Origin: Methanoculleus chikugoensis
GTDB taxonomy: Archaea > Halobacteriota > Methanomicrobia > Methanomicrobiales > Methanoculleaceae
Assembly (NCBI RefSeq): GCF_900095385.1
Contig: NZ_FMID01000046.1
Span: 1 to 64,000, forward strand
DNA length: 64,000 nucleotides
Direction of reading: 5' to 3'
Part shown: one piece after another, positions 21,200 through 30,201 of the stretch
How positions within the stretch are numbered: the stretch's first letter is position 1
How the letters are laid out: every line of letters begins with the position of its first letter
Notes under the pieces: generated by a model
Database searches by the model: none
The model's input: the letters and a program-made list of their open reading frames with translations, nothing else
Told to the model about the DNA's origin: nothing
Program-made: the position numbers and the translations under genes

Positions 21200-21612
21200 G
21201 CATCGCCCCCGTGGGACTCGCCCGGCACCCAGCGTTCGCCGTCCTCCCCGATCTCCTTCTTCCAGATCGGCACGCTCCGCTTGATCCGCTCAAGGATGTA
21301 CTCGCAGGCATCGAAAGCCTCCTTCCGGTGGCCGGCCCCGACGACGATGAGGAGGATGTTCTCGCCGACCCGGAGCCGTCCGGTCCGGTGGATGATCTCG
21401 ACGGCTGTTATGGGATAGTTTGCAAATGCTTCATCCCGGATCGCCTCCAGTTCCCTCACCGCGACCTCCTCGTAGGCCTCAAGTTCCATCACGTCGATTC
21501 CGCCGTCGCCCCTGACGACGCCGAGAAAGGTGACGAGAGCCCCCATATCGGGCCTCCTTACCCGGCCAATCACCTCGTTCACATCAAAATCGTCTTGCGT
21601 TACGCTGATCAT
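21196..21612 (-). CDS. moaE: MoaE, molybdopterin synthase catalytic subunit
   Basis: A 138-residue MoaE. With thiocarboxylated MoaD it converts precursor Z (cPMP) to molybdopterin, the cofactor base for formylmethanofuran and formate dehydrogenases. Landmarks are GALVTFLGVVRG, LEAYEEVAVREL, HRTGRLRVGE, GAGHRKEAFDAC and the catalytic IKRSVPIWKKE. The frame opens at an ATG overlapping the moaD stop (21630), but ATG 21612 lies seven bases after GGAGG and matches the usual MoaE start (MISVTQDDFDV). It overlaps ycaO by four bases. Confidence 0.93.
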   Translation of the reverse strand: MISVTQDDFDVNEVIGRVRRPDMGALVTFLGVVRGDGGIDVMELEAYEEVAVRELEAIRDEAFANYPITAVEIIHRTGRLRVGENILLIVVGAGHRKEAFDACEYILERIKRSVPIWKKEIGEDGERWVPGESHGGDA

Positions 21613-21626
21613 TCCGGCCTCCTCCG

Positions 21627-21905
21627 TCATCCCCCCGCTACCGGCGGGAAGAGGGCGACCTCGTCCCCGTCGGCAAGCGTGAGCGTCATGGCCTCCGCAC
21701 GCCGCACGCGCTTACCATTGTGCATCAGTATCACATATCCCCGGAGTTCGCCGCTCTCCTCAAAGAGCGCTTCCTCTGCCTGCTCCGAGGTCTCCCCGAC
21801 CGCCGCAAGCAGCATGCTCATCGTCGCCCCTGGAGGGACCTCCAGCATGAGATCGCCCCCAATTGCCTCCCGCAACCGGGCAAACGCCCTGACCCGAACC
21901 TGCAT
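21627..21905 (-). CDS. moaD: MoaD/ThiS-type ubiquitin-like sulfur carrier
   Basis: A 92-residue beta-grasp sulfur carrier ending in the obligatory Gly-Gly (FPPVAGG). The C-terminal glycine is adenylated by an E1-like enzyme and turned into a thiocarboxylate that donates sulfur. Other landmarks are VRVRAFARLREAIGG and LADGDEVALFPP. ATG 21905 was chosen over the upstream frame start at 21941 because GGAG lies about eight bases before it and MQVRVRAF is the usual start. The neighbours are moeB 14 bases upstream and moaE downstream. It could serve molybdopterin synthesis, thioamidation, or both. Confidence 0.92.
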   Translation of the reverse strand: MQVRVRAFARLREAIGGDLMLEVPPGATMSMLLAAVGETSEQAEEALFEESGELRGYVILMHNGKRVRRAEAMTLTLADGDEVALFPPVAGG

Positions 21906-21919
21906 CTCTTCTCCTCGCC

Positions 21920-22654
21920 TCAACACCGACCGATCCCGCACGCGCTGCAGTCTTCCTGCCGCTCGACCGGCAGCGTCGTCATCGTGGCGGCATGCCCATC
22001 CCAGACGAGAAGCCGGCCCGTGAGGAGATCACCGGTGCCGGTGATATACTTGATCGCCTCGTTTGCCTGGATAAGCCCGATGATCCCGGGCGTAGTGCCG
22101 ACCACAGGGGTGACGGCCTCGACGGGCGGGGCTACCGGGAAGATGCACTCGAGGCAGGCCGTCCGGCCGGGGATGATCGTTGTCGCCTGCCCGTCGAACC
22201 CCCTGACAGCCCCGTGGACGAGAGGCACGCCGGCTTGAAGCGCCACCCGGTTGAGGGTGTAGCGCACCGCGAAGTTATCGGCGGCATCGACGATAAGATC
22301 GGCCCCGCTCACGAGCAGAGCGGCGTTCTCGTCGTCGACGGTCGTGCAGGTGGCGACAACCCTGATCTCCGGGTTCTGCGCCCGGAGTTTCCCGGCCGCC
22401 GACTCGACCTTTGCTCGCCCGACGTCACGATCTCCGTGGAGCACCTGCCGGTTCAGGTTGGTCCGGTCCACAATGTCCCCGTCGACCAGCCGGATCTCGC
22501 CGATACCGGCGGCGGCAAGATAGAGAGCAACCGGACACCCGAGCCCGCCGGCACCGACGATGACGACACGGGCTCGTGCAAGCTGTTCCTGCGCCTCAAC
22601 GCCAAAGAGCGCAATCTGCCGCTGATAGCGTTCCAGTCCCCGATCCGTGAACAT
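21920..22654 (-). CDS. moeB: MoeB/ThiF-like E1 adenylyltransferase
   Basis: A 244-residue E1-like enzyme that adenylates the C-terminal glycine of a MoaD/ThiS carrier. The start RYQRQIALFG is typical. The nucleotide loop is VVIVGAGGLGCPVALYLA (about residues 30-47), and the Mg2+/ATP residues lie in VDGDIVDRTNLNRQ and DAADNFAVRY. Two CxxC pairs (CLEC and CSAC) form the zinc site. There is no rhodanese domain. It is the first gene of the moeB-moaD-moaE-ycaO-tfuA run. A TATA-like CATAAATTG lies about 65 bases upstream on the minus strand. Its carrier partner is probably the adjacent MoaD. Confidence 0.92.
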   Translation of the reverse strand: MFTDRGLERYQRQIALFGVEAQEQLARARVVIVGAGGLGCPVALYLAAAGIGEIRLVDGDIVDRTNLNRQVLHGDRDVGRAKVESAAGKLRAQNPEIRVVATCTTVDDENAALLVSGADLIVDAADNFAVRYTLNRVALQAGVPLVHGAVRGFDGQATTIIPGRTACLECIFPVAPPVEAVTPVVGTTPGIIGLIQANEAIKYITGTGDLLTGRLLVWDGHAATMTTLPVERQEDCSACGIGRC

Positions 22655-22835
22655 CCTCTATCACTCATCCTCGCTGTGGAGAGGCAAACATTCGCTTCCG
22701 TAGATGAATACGCAATTTATGTGGTGCCCACGGCAATTTGAACGTTTTGATCCCGTGAAATCTCCCCGGTCGGGATCTCTCCGGCGAGCACAGCGGGAAA
22801 TCCGGCACCGCCACAGGTCACCCCCTGCCGGGAAA

Positions 22836-22846
22836 CGTATATATCG
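22836..22846 (+). promoter_or_regulatory. TATA box of the FemAB/GNAT-like gene
   Basis: CGTATATATCG lies about 60 bases before the ATG at 22903. The gene has a strong GGAGGGAGAGC ribosome binding site after it. Confidence 0.55.
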
Positions 22847-22902
22847 TTGAGGATGGATAATCCGCACGACCCTGCAGGCGAACCGGAGCAGGGAGGGAGA
22901 GC

Positions 22903-23931
22903 ATGACAACAGGGCTTATCGACGATAGGGAAACATGGGACACATTCGTAGACGAAAGCGCCTCCGGCCGCCTCTTCCACAAATGGGACTTCATGAAGAT
23001 AACACAGAAGCATACCGGCTTTCGGTTCCTCCCCTACGGAGTCTTCAAGGGCAACGAGCTGATCGCCGTCATGCCGCTCTTCCGGAAGCAGACGCACGGG
23101 ATCAACATTCTCCTCTCCCCACCCCCGCTCCAGTCGGTGGTACCGTACCTCGGGTTCGTCATGGGACGCCGTTACGACACCGCCAAGCAGAGCAAGAAGG
23201 AATCGATGCTCAAACTGGTCGGTGACGATCTCGAGAGCGAGTTTGCGGCCCTGGCCCCGAACTACCTCTCCATAACCCAGGTTCCGGGTTTCATCGATGT
23301 TCGACGGTTTCTCAGGGAGGGGTACCAGACCCGGCTTCATTTCACCTACCTGATCGCCCTCGATCCGCCGCTCGACGAGATCTGGAACAGTTTCTCCTCC
23401 AACCTCCGGACAAAACTGCGAAAGGTCGAGAAGAACGGCTACCGCCTCGAGAAGAGCACCGACATCTCGATCTTCTACTCAACGGTCGCGGAGCGGTTCA
23501 GCGACCCCGAGATGAACATACCGATGATCAGCTGCGCCTACTTCGAGGAACTCTTCCGGGCATACCCCGACGAACTCGGGCTCTACTACCTCTACGACGA
23601 CGAAGGCGCCGTAACGGGCGTGCAGGCGACCCAGGAATACAAGGCCTTCACCCTCTGGATGGGAGCACCGAAGATGACCGCGATGCCCGGCAACGAATTC
23701 CTGCAGTGGCTGCTCCTCCAGAAGGCAAAGGATGAGGGATACCGGCAGATGGAGAATGTCGGGGCGAACAACGAGAACCTGAACCTCTTCAAGTCCAAGT
23801 TCAACCCCTCCCTCACCCTCTTTCTGGAACTGAGCCGGGAGGATCTCCTCGGCAGGGTTGCACGGTGGGCCTACAGCACCATCGCAAGCAAGGGTCCGGT
23901 GAAGCGAAAGGTTCTCTCGTATATCGAGTGA
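22903..23931 (+). CDS. FemAB/BioF2-type GNAT-fold acyltransferase
   Basis: A 342-residue protein with the layout of FemAB or BioF2-like acetyltransferases, tandem GNAT folds that join amino acids or acyl groups to glycans or lipids. Recognisable parts are SGRLFHKWDFMKI near residue 22, LIAVMPLFRK, LPPLDEIWNSFSSNLRTKLRKVEKNGY (written here in part) and a late GNEFLQWLLLQKAKDEGYRQMENVGANN. No signal peptide or membrane helix is seen. Archaea have no murein, so the acceptor must be something else, for example a surface glycan or pseudo-peptide. It is monocistronic, with a clear TATA box. Fold confidence is fair; function is open. Confidence 0.72.
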   Translation: MTTGLIDDRETWDTFVDESASGRLFHKWDFMKITQKHTGFRFLPYGVFKGNELIAVMPLFRKQTHGINILLSPPPLQSVVPYLGFVMGRRYDTAKQSKKESMLKLVGDDLESEFAALAPNYLSITQVPGFIDVRRFLREGYQTRLHFTYLIALDPPLDEIWNSFSSNLRTKLRKVEKNGYRLEKSTDISIFYSTVAERFSDPEMNIPMISCAYFEELFRAYPDELGLYYLYDDEGAVTGVQATQEYKAFTLWMGAPKMTAMPGNEFLQWLLLQKAKDEGYRQMENVGANNENLNLFKSKFNPSLTLFLELSREDLLGRVARWAYSTIASKGPVKRKVLSYIE

Positions 23932-23943
23932 CGATCCGGCGTG

Positions 23944-24636
23944 CTATTCCCCGCCTTCGAGCCCGATCAGCGCTGGCGACGGCGGCCTCCCGACGAGCGC
24001 CAGGGCGTCGGATACCCTGTCGGTGATTGTGAGAGTGCTGCCGGTCCTCTCCCGGTACTCCCGTACGAGGTAAGCAGCGTGGTTGCGGTAGGTCCGGTCC
24101 CGGCTGATGAAGATCAGGTCTTCCTCGAGGTTGGCGAGCAGCGTCTCCCAGATGAGTTCGTCGCCGATGGTATCTGTCCCGGTGCTCTTTGGGGGGTTGC
24201 CGAGAAGTTTGCGGCGGTGAGCCCGCGTGACGAGTTCATCGGTCCGGTGAAAGATCCGCACGGCAGGATCGCCAAAGAGGGCGTTGAACGCCCGGGCAAC
24301 CGGATCGGCGGCAGGGTCTATAATCATGCTCTCGATATCGTCGCAGAGGGCGCCGATAGCCATGTTGTACTCCTCGGCGGCGCGCTGCAACGAAGCAACA
24401 TTCGGATAGCTACGGATGACAGACGGCAGGCGAAGCTCGCCGGACTCCCGTCGCCGCATATCGTCCACGATGCGGTCGAGAATGCGCGACCGGTTGCGGA
24501 GAAACTCGTCGATGATGATGTCGGGAAAGGCAAGGTGCACCGCCAGCGCAGCGATATCCGCAATGATCTCTTCCGGAGACTCGTCGGACCCGTAGAGTTC
24601 GAGGAAGAGGTTCGTATCAATACATACGGCAGTCAT
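23944..24636 (-). CDS. PIN-domain (DUF4935-like) putative nuclease
   Basis: A 230-residue PIN-like protein. The first acidic motif is CIDTNLFLELYGS close to the N-terminus, and a later one is DLIFISRDRTYRNHAAYL, placing Asp residues where PIN RNases bind Mg2+. The length and the middle helical part fit the DUF4935 group rather than the short VapC toxins. No antitoxin-like gene is adjacent. The frame starts at a GTG (24657), but ATG 24636 gives the normal PIN start MTAVCIDTN. It is convergent with the GNAT-like gene, 12 bases away. The RNA target is unknown. Confidence 0.75.
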   Translation of the reverse strand: MTAVCIDTNLFLELYGSDESPEEIIADIAALAVHLAFPDIIIDEFLRNRSRILDRIVDDMRRRESGELRLPSVIRSYPNVASLQRAAEEYNMAIGALCDDIESMIIDPAADPVARAFNALFGDPAVRIFHRTDELVTRAHRRKLLGNPPKSTGTDTIGDELIWETLLANLEEDLIFISRDRTYRNHAAYLVREYRERTGSTLTITDRVSDALALVGRPPSPALIGLEGGE

Positions 24637-24792
24637 ACCATCGCCGGATGATGCCACACGCCGAGATAAGGATTTCCGGAGTTGGTGTCCTCGACGAATG
24701 CAAAGACCTCCCCGGCTGATGGCGCCGGCCCGAAACCTACAAAATTTCCATTATTTTCCAGGAATATCAATGCCGTTGCCGAATCAAAATGC

Positions 24793-24807
24793 TTAAGATA
24801 TATATCG
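24793..24807 (+). promoter_or_regulatory. TATA box of the hybrid sensor kinase gene
   Basis: TTAAGATATATATCG lies about 30 bases before the ATG at 24833, so the leader would be very short. AAGGTGGTGC precedes the ATG and could be the ribosome binding site if transcription starts further upstream. Confidence 0.5.
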
Positions 24808-24832
24808 ACTACCCTCAACAATAAGGTGGTGC

Positions 24833-27628
24833 ATGTATCGAATTCTTGTAGTCGATGACGAACCGACGCTTCTCGAACTGAACCGGATCTACCTGGAGCA
24901 GTCCGGAGACATGCAGGTCGAGACGACGTCGTCACCGCTACAGGCTCTCGATATGCTCTCGGAAGCCCCCTACGACGCTATCGTTGCCGACTACGAGATG
25001 CCGGAGATGGACGGTATCACACTCTTAAAGGAGGTCCGCAGCAGGGGCTTTTCAATACCGTTCATCATCTTCTCCGGCCGCGGCCGCGAGGAGGTCATCA
25101 TCGAGGCGCTCAACAACGGGGCGGACTTCTACCTCCAGAAAGGCGGCAACCCCTCCGCACAGTTTGCCGAACTCCAGAACATGATCCTCCAGGCAGTCCG
25201 GAGAAAAGAAGCCGAGGAGGAGGTACAGCGGGCCGGGGACCTGTACCGGAGCGTCTTCGAGCATACCGGCTCCGCCACCATCATCATCGAGGGGGACATG
25301 ACGATCTCCCTCATAAACAGCGAGGCCGCCCGCCTTTCCGGCTATTCCCGGGAAGAAGTGGAAGGAAAGATCTCCTGGACAACCTTCGTCGCTCCCGAAG
25401 ACCTGGAGCGGCTGACGAGTTACCACCGGCAGCGGCGGACTGAACCCGACTCGATGCCGGGCACCTATGAGTTCCGGCTGGTCGACCGACAGGGCAGACG
25501 GAAGGATATGCACCTGACGATCGGTTCCATCCCGGGGACGGACCGCTTTGTTGCGTCGATGATCGATGTCACCGACCGGAAACGGTTCGAGGAAGACCTG
25601 AACGCGGCGCACGAGGAGGTGACCGCGGCGTTCGAGGAGGCGAGAGCGGGGCAGGAGGCGCTCGAAGCGCAGTGCCGCGAGATGGAGGATTACCAGGCAA
25701 ACCTCCGGGGCATCATAAACTTTCTTCCCGACCCGACGTTTGTGCTCGACCGCGCGGGGAAGGTCACTATCTGGAACCGGGCAATCGAAGAGGTGACCGG
25801 GGTCACAAAGAGCCGGATCATCGGAGCGGGGCTGGAAGCCGTCTGCAAGGCGGTGCCCGGACTCCGGTCCCCGCTGGTGGCGGAGACCGTCCTCTCCCGG
25901 GTGGGCGGCGAGAGCATCGCACGGGAAGTCCATATCACTTCTCCCCCCACAGGGGAGGAGGTCTGTCTCTGGGCGAAAGCATCGCCGCTCTACGATGCGC
26001 AGGGGCGGCTCTCCGGGGCAATCGAGTCTCTGCGGGACATCACCGAGTCGAAACGGATGGAAGCGCAGATCCAGCACCGGGTAGACCTCGAACAGGTGGT
26101 AAGTTCGATCTCCACGAAGTTCATCGGCCTCGATCCGGCAGACCTCGACGGCACTCTCGAAGAGACGCTCCGGGTGCTCGGGTTGTTCCTCGATGTCGAC
26201 CGGAGTTACATCTTCCGCTTCTCCCCCGACCTCACCAGCGCAGAGAACACTCACGAGTGGTGTGCGGAGGGGGTAGAGCCGCAGATAGACGTGTTGCAGA
26301 ACCTGCCCGCCGGCGTGATCTCCTGGGGGATGGAGCAGATCAGGGCACGGACGTCGATCTGCATCTCCGATATTGCCGATCTCCCACAGGAGGCAGCGGC
26401 GGAGCGCGACTTTCTCCGGGGGTACGGAGTTATGTCGATCATCCTGGTGCCGATCGCGAACGCCGACGAGATCCTCGGGGTCGTCGGGTTTGAGACCACC
26501 CGCAAGGCGCGGGCCTGGTCGGATGAAGACCATACGCTGCTTGAGATTGTCGGCAACCTCTTTGCCGATCTCTTCTCCCGGATTCGCGCCCAGGAGAGAC
26601 TGCGCGAGAGCGAGGAGCGGTTCAGGAGCCTCGTGGAGCGGTCGCACGACTGCTACATCCGTGCTACGACGAAGCCGCAGGCAATCGAGTACATCAGCCC
26701 CTCGTGCGAGAGTCTGACCGGGTACACCCGGGAGGAGATCCTGAGTGAGCCGGATTTCATCAGGCAGTTGATCCACCCCGACGACCGGAAGACATTCTTC
26801 GCCCTGCTCCAGGAACGGGACGCATGCGCCAGCCAGCCGTACGTCTTCCGGATACGCCGGAAGGACGGGCGCTACATCTGGGTTGAAGCCTGCACGATCC
26901 CCGTTTACGGGAACGACGGACGCCCGGTTGCAATCGACTACGCAATCCATGACATAGACGCCTGGAAGCAGACCGAGGCGGCGCTCATCCAGGCCAACAA
27001 GAAACTGACCCTGATGAACAGCATCGTGCGGCATGATATCCTGAACCAGGTCACGGTGGTGCTCGGGCATATCGCCCTCCTCCGGGACCAGCCGCTCGAT
27101 CCGGCCGTCGTCGCCGCCTTCGAGAAGCAGCAGGCCGCGATCGAGATAATACGGTCGCAGATCGGGTTCACGCGGGATTACCAGGATCTCGGCATCCGGG
27201 CTCCCCGGTGGTTCCCCGTCGAGCCCCTGGTCACGGGCGCCTCAAAAGCCCTACGGCCGATCGGGATCCGGATCTCTACCGAGCTCAACGGGCTCTCCGT
27301 CTATGCCGACCCGCTCCTCTCTTCCGTCTTCTTCAATCTCCTGGAGAATGCCGTGCGGCACGGCAAGACGGTGACCGAGATCCGCGTCACGGTCGTGCCG
27401 GACGGCGGCGGAGCCCGGATAGTCTGGGAGGATAACGGGGTCGGTGTCCCCGGAGAGCACAAGGAGCGGATATTCGAACGGGGTTTCGGGAGCCACACGG
27501 GGCTCGGGCTCTTCCTGGTGAAAGAAGTTCTCTCGATCACGGGGATCGCCATCCGGGAGACGGGCGAGCCCGGAAGAGGGGCGCGGTTCGAGATGGCGGT
27601 CCCGGAGGAGCACGTCCGGTATGGATGA
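24833..27628 (+). CDS. hybrid receiver-PAS-PAS-GAF-PAS sensor histidine kinase
   Basis: A 931-residue soluble signal-transduction protein. The N-terminal receiver domain (1-120) has DDEP, the phospho-acceptor region AIVADYEMPEMDG and IIFSGRG. Two PAS domains follow (about 130-250 and 285-400), then a GAF domain (about 420-570), a third PAS (about 580-705), the H-box IVRHDILNQVTVV and a HATPase domain (LLENAVRHGK N-box, VWEDNGVGVP, GLGLFLVKEV). RHDILNQ is typical of methanogen kinases. No membrane helix is present, so a cytoplasmic signal is likely. An N-terminal receiver means it may accept a phosphate from another kinase. No separate output regulator is adjacent. Confidence 0.93.
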   Translation: MYRILVVDDEPTLLELNRIYLEQSGDMQVETTSSPLQALDMLSEAPYDAIVADYEMPEMDGITLLKEVRSRGFSIPFIIFSGRGREEVIIEALNNGADFYLQKGGNPSAQFAELQNMILQAVRRKEAEEEVQRAGDLYRSVFEHTGSATIIIEGDMTISLINSEAARLSGYSREEVEGKISWTTFVAPEDLERLTSYHRQRRTEPDSMPGTYEFRLVDRQGRRKDMHLTIGSIPGTDRFVASMIDVTDRKRFEEDLNAAHEEVTAAFEEARAGQEALEAQCREMEDYQANLRGIINFLPDPTFVLDRAGKVTIWNRAIEEVTGVTKSRIIGAGLEAVCKAVPGLRSPLVAETVLSRVGGESIAREVHITSPPTGEEVCLWAKASPLYDAQGRLSGAIESLRDITESKRMEAQIQHRVDLEQVVSSISTKFIGLDPADLDGTLEETLRVLGLFLDVDRSYIFRFSPDLTSAENTHEWCAEGVEPQIDVLQNLPAGVISWGMEQIRARTSICISDIADLPQEAAAERDFLRGYGVMSIILVPIANADEILGVVGFETTRKARAWSDEDHTLLEIVGNLFADLFSRIRAQERLRESEERFRSLVERSHDCYIRATTKPQAIEYISPSCESLTGYTREEILSEPDFIRQLIHPDDRKTFFALLQERDACASQPYVFRIRRKDGRYIWVEACTIPVYGNDGRPVAIDYAIHDIDAWKQTEAALIQANKKLTLMNSIVRHDILNQVTVVLGHIALLRDQPLDPAVVAAFEKQQAAIEIIRSQIGFTRDYQDLGIRAPRWFPVEPLVTGASKALRPIGIRISTELNGLSVYADPLLSSVFFNLLENAVRHGKTVTEIRVTVVPDGGGARIVWEDNGVGVPGEHKERIFERGFGSHTGLGLFLVKEVLSITGIAIRETGEPGRGARFEMAVPEEHVRYG

Positions 27629-27667
27629 CGGCCTGCCAAAAAAAGAGACGAGCGGCAGGTCTTCTTC

Positions 27668-29098
27668 CTACCGCCGCCCGTACTTCCTGAACATATACCA
27701 GAGCCCCGCACCGATCCCGGCCATCACCAGGATGCCGAGCACCGCGACGTAGGACTGTTCCTTCACCACGATCCGGTACTCGTCCTCTTCTTCGTCCTGG
27801 TCGCATTTTGCCAGCGCGACGACCTTGTATTCACCGGCGACGATATCGGCGGGCGGGATCACCGTCACCTGCACCGTCGCCCGTTCGCCGGCCTCAAGGC
27901 TCGCGACCGATGCCGGGTCGACGGTCACCCGCCACCCTTCCGGTGCGCTCATGTTGATCCCGATGTTGGTCAACGCTCCCCCGACACCGGCGTTCGTTAC
28001 CGTCATATCGAACGTGAGGGTGTCGCCGCGGTTGATCTCGTGGCGGTAACTCTTCGCATAGGTCCGCAGATCGTACGACCCCCGGAGCCGGAGCGTCAGG
28101 TCTTCCTCGTACTGCCGGGCCGAGGATCCGATCACCGCCGTGAAGTTGTACTCGCCGACGTCCACCGAGTAGGGCGGGATGAGATCAAGGTACAGGGTCT
28201 TCTCCTCGCCTGACGGGACGTAGATCTCCGAGACCTCTTCGGTGGCGCCGCTGCTCTCCTTGAACCGGGCGTACCACTGCTCGGGGAGGCCCTCGACGGA
28301 GAGAGTGTAGGTATCGTCGTTCCTGCCGGTGTTCTTCAGGGTCATCTCATACTGCGGGTTCGAGCCGATCGCCACGATCCTGGATGGGGACTTCACCCGA
28401 ACCTCGGCAAAGAAGTTCTCTTTCTCGAGCGGCACGATCCCGAGGTCGACCGTCTGGCCGATCCGGATCTCGACATTCTTCTTCTCCCATTCCCGGTATC
28501 CGGGCCGGGTGACCTTTACTGTGTAGGTGCCCATCGGGGCGCCGATGGAGACCTTGCCTTCAGCAGTCGCAAGCATCCCTTCGATCCTGGTATCACGGTC
28601 GTAGAGACCGACGTCGGCACCTTTCACCACGTTACCTTCCTTGTCCACCACGGTGGCTTCAAGCGTTCCCACTTCACCGCTGTGCGTCTTCGTGATCTTA
28701 ACGTAGACCCAGACCGTGCCTTCGCCGATGCCCACGCGGATGGGGTACTCCCCCACCGCGGCATGGCCGGATGTCTCGGCCACCAGGCGGACGGTCTTCG
28801 TCTCGCCGGCCGGGATCAGCATCCGGTAGACCTCGCGATCGTCGGCCTCGAACCGGATCTTCCAGTTGTCGGTGCCGCGGAACGTCCAGTAGTTGAGGAG
28901 GCATGTCCCGGTATCGCCGCGGTTCGTGACCGCAAGGTCGAATACGGCAGTATCGCCCGCCTCGATCACCTCGCCGGGGAAGTCGCACCGGATCTCCGTC
29001 GAGAGCGTCCCGCCCTGTGCGGCCGAAACTGCCGGGACGGCCGACGCGGCGAGGAGGAGCACGAGAAGGATACATATAGATGTTCTTCTGCCGGTCAT
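27668..29098 (-). CDS. surface protein with NEW3 repeats and C-terminal membrane anchor
   Basis: A 476-residue secreted, membrane-anchored protein of the kind grouped as COG1470. A signal peptide covers about residues 1-27 (SICILLVLLLAASAVPAVSA). The body has a NEW3-like beta-sandwich (about 35-130), a carboxypeptidase-regulatory-like domain (about 145-215, GKVSIGAPMGTYTVKVTRPGY) and two more NEW3-like domains (220-440). A C-terminal helix (VAVLGILVMAGIGAGLWYMF) and a basic tail anchor it. It lies 4 bases after the ABC permease on the same strand, forming an ATPase-permease-NEW3 operon. The protein is probably an outer accessory of that exporter. Confidence 0.82.
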   Translation of the reverse strand: MTGRRTSICILLVLLLAASAVPAVSAAQGGTLSTEIRCDFPGEVIEAGDTAVFDLAVTNRGDTGTCLLNYWTFRGTDNWKIRFEADDREVYRMLIPAGETKTVRLVAETSGHAAVGEYPIRVGIGEGTVWVYVKITKTHSGEVGTLEATVVDKEGNVVKGADVGLYDRDTRIEGMLATAEGKVSIGAPMGTYTVKVTRPGYREWEKKNVEIRIGQTVDLGIVPLEKENFFAEVRVKSPSRIVAIGSNPQYEMTLKNTGRNDDTYTLSVEGLPEQWYARFKESSGATEEVSEIYVPSGEEKTLYLDLIPPYSVDVGEYNFTAVIGSSARQYEEDLTLRLRGSYDLRTYAKSYRHEINRGDTLTFDMTVTNAGVGGALTNIGINMSAPEGWRVTVDPASVASLEAGERATVQVTVIPPADIVAGEYKVVALAKCDQDEEEDEYRIVVKEQSYVAVLGILVMAGIGAGLWYMFRKYGRR

Positions 29099-29102
29099 CG
29101 TC

Positions 29103-30197
29103 TCACCTGATATCCATCCGCATGAACTTCACGTAGGTCGCTGCGAAGAAGGCCGACGGGAAGACGATGAGCGCGGCGATGTTCATCCAGACCCGGCCGA
29201 GAGCACCGGCAAGGCCGGGCTTCTCCTCGGGTGCCGTGTCGTAAGGCGACGCGATCATCGAGGAAAGCTGTGGGTTCGTCACCGCTATCGCGACGGTGTA
29301 GTAGTTCATCTGCGGCGAGAGGAGGTTCGAGATATCGCTGATGAGCCTCCGTTTCTCGATATAGGTCTTCATCTCCTCTTCGTATGCCTTCCACTCCGGG
29401 TCTTCGGTTCCGCCGTAGACCACGCTCTGCGCAACGGTGGTGGTAGAATACCCCCCGCTGCTCGAGGTCCGCACGACTCCTTTGGGCATGGGACCCATTT
29501 CAGGGGGCTCGGGCGGGTCGCCCGCGAAAGCGTTCGCGGCCATCGCCCCGAACATGGGAAGGAGCGAGGAGACGGCGAAGAATATGACGAGGGTGTAGAT
29601 CAGCGCGTTCCCGCTCTCCTTCGCGACCGTCGACATCGTGAGCGCGACGGCGAAGTAGGCGAGCAGGAACCCGAGCGAGACCGCCCCGAAGACCAGGATG
29701 GCGGCAAACTCCTCCGCCGTCGGGACGACCGAGAAGAGGAGGAGCATGGCGATGGCAATGGCAAGAGCGAGCGCCATGGCGAACCCGAGCGCACCGATGC
29801 CCCCGAGCGCCTTGCCGTTGATGATCTCGTCGCGGTAGACCGGGTGGGAGAGGAGCGACTTCAGCGACCGGGTCTCTTTCTCTTTTGAGACCAGGTCGAA
29901 CCCGATGGCGATGGCAAGGATGCCGCCGAGCATCGTCATGTAACTCATCATGGAGATGAAGACGTACATGATCGAGGGTTTCTGGGGCATCCAGTTTCTG
30001 TACGGGTCGTCAAACTCCTCCATCTGCCGGAGTTGCTCGGTATACGCCTCCAGGCTGTTGTTATAGTTCTCGATGCCGTCGTAGATGCTGATCGTCGATA
30101 TCACGAGGAGCAGGCCGAGAATGATGACAAAGCGCCTGCTGGTGATGTGGTCGGAGAACTCTTTTCGTGCTACGTTGAGCAATCGATCGAGTGCCAT
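29103..30197 (-). CDS. ABC-2 type transporter permease
   Basis: A 364-residue membrane protein of the ABC-2 (NatB/CcmB-like) permease group. One helix near the N-terminus (FVIILGLLLVISTISIY) is followed by a large extracellular loop, then a cluster of helices including MTMLGGILAIAIGFDLVSKEKE and the family motif SLLSHPVYRDEIINGK. A second big loop (about 215-320) precedes the last helix. The frame continues upstream, but ATG 30197 has an ideal GGAGGTGA site eight bases before it. It lies 4 bases from the ATPase gene. The exported substrate is unknown. Confidence 0.88.
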   Translation of the reverse strand: MALDRLLNVARKEFSDHITSRRFVIILGLLLVISTISIYDGIENYNNSLEAYTEQLRQMEEFDDPYRNWMPQKPSIMYVFISMMSYMTMLGGILAIAIGFDLVSKEKETRSLKSLLSHPVYRDEIINGKALGGIGALGFAMALALAIAIAMLLLFSVVPTAEEFAAILVFGAVSLGFLLAYFAVALTMSTVAKESGNALIYTLVIFFAVSSLLPMFGAMAANAFAGDPPEPPEMGPMPKGVVRTSSSGGYSTTTVAQSVVYGGTEDPEWKAYEEEMKTYIEKRRLISDISNLLSPQMNYYTVAIAVTNPQLSSMIASPYDTAPEEKPGLAGALGRVWMNIAALIVFPSAFFAATYVKFMRMDIR

Positions 30198-30201
30198 CGT
30201 C

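Noticed and set aside
23944-24636. VapC toxin of a toxin-antitoxin pair
   Set aside because: The PIN protein is about 100 residues longer than VapC and has no small antitoxin frame beside it; DUF4935-like PIN fits better.
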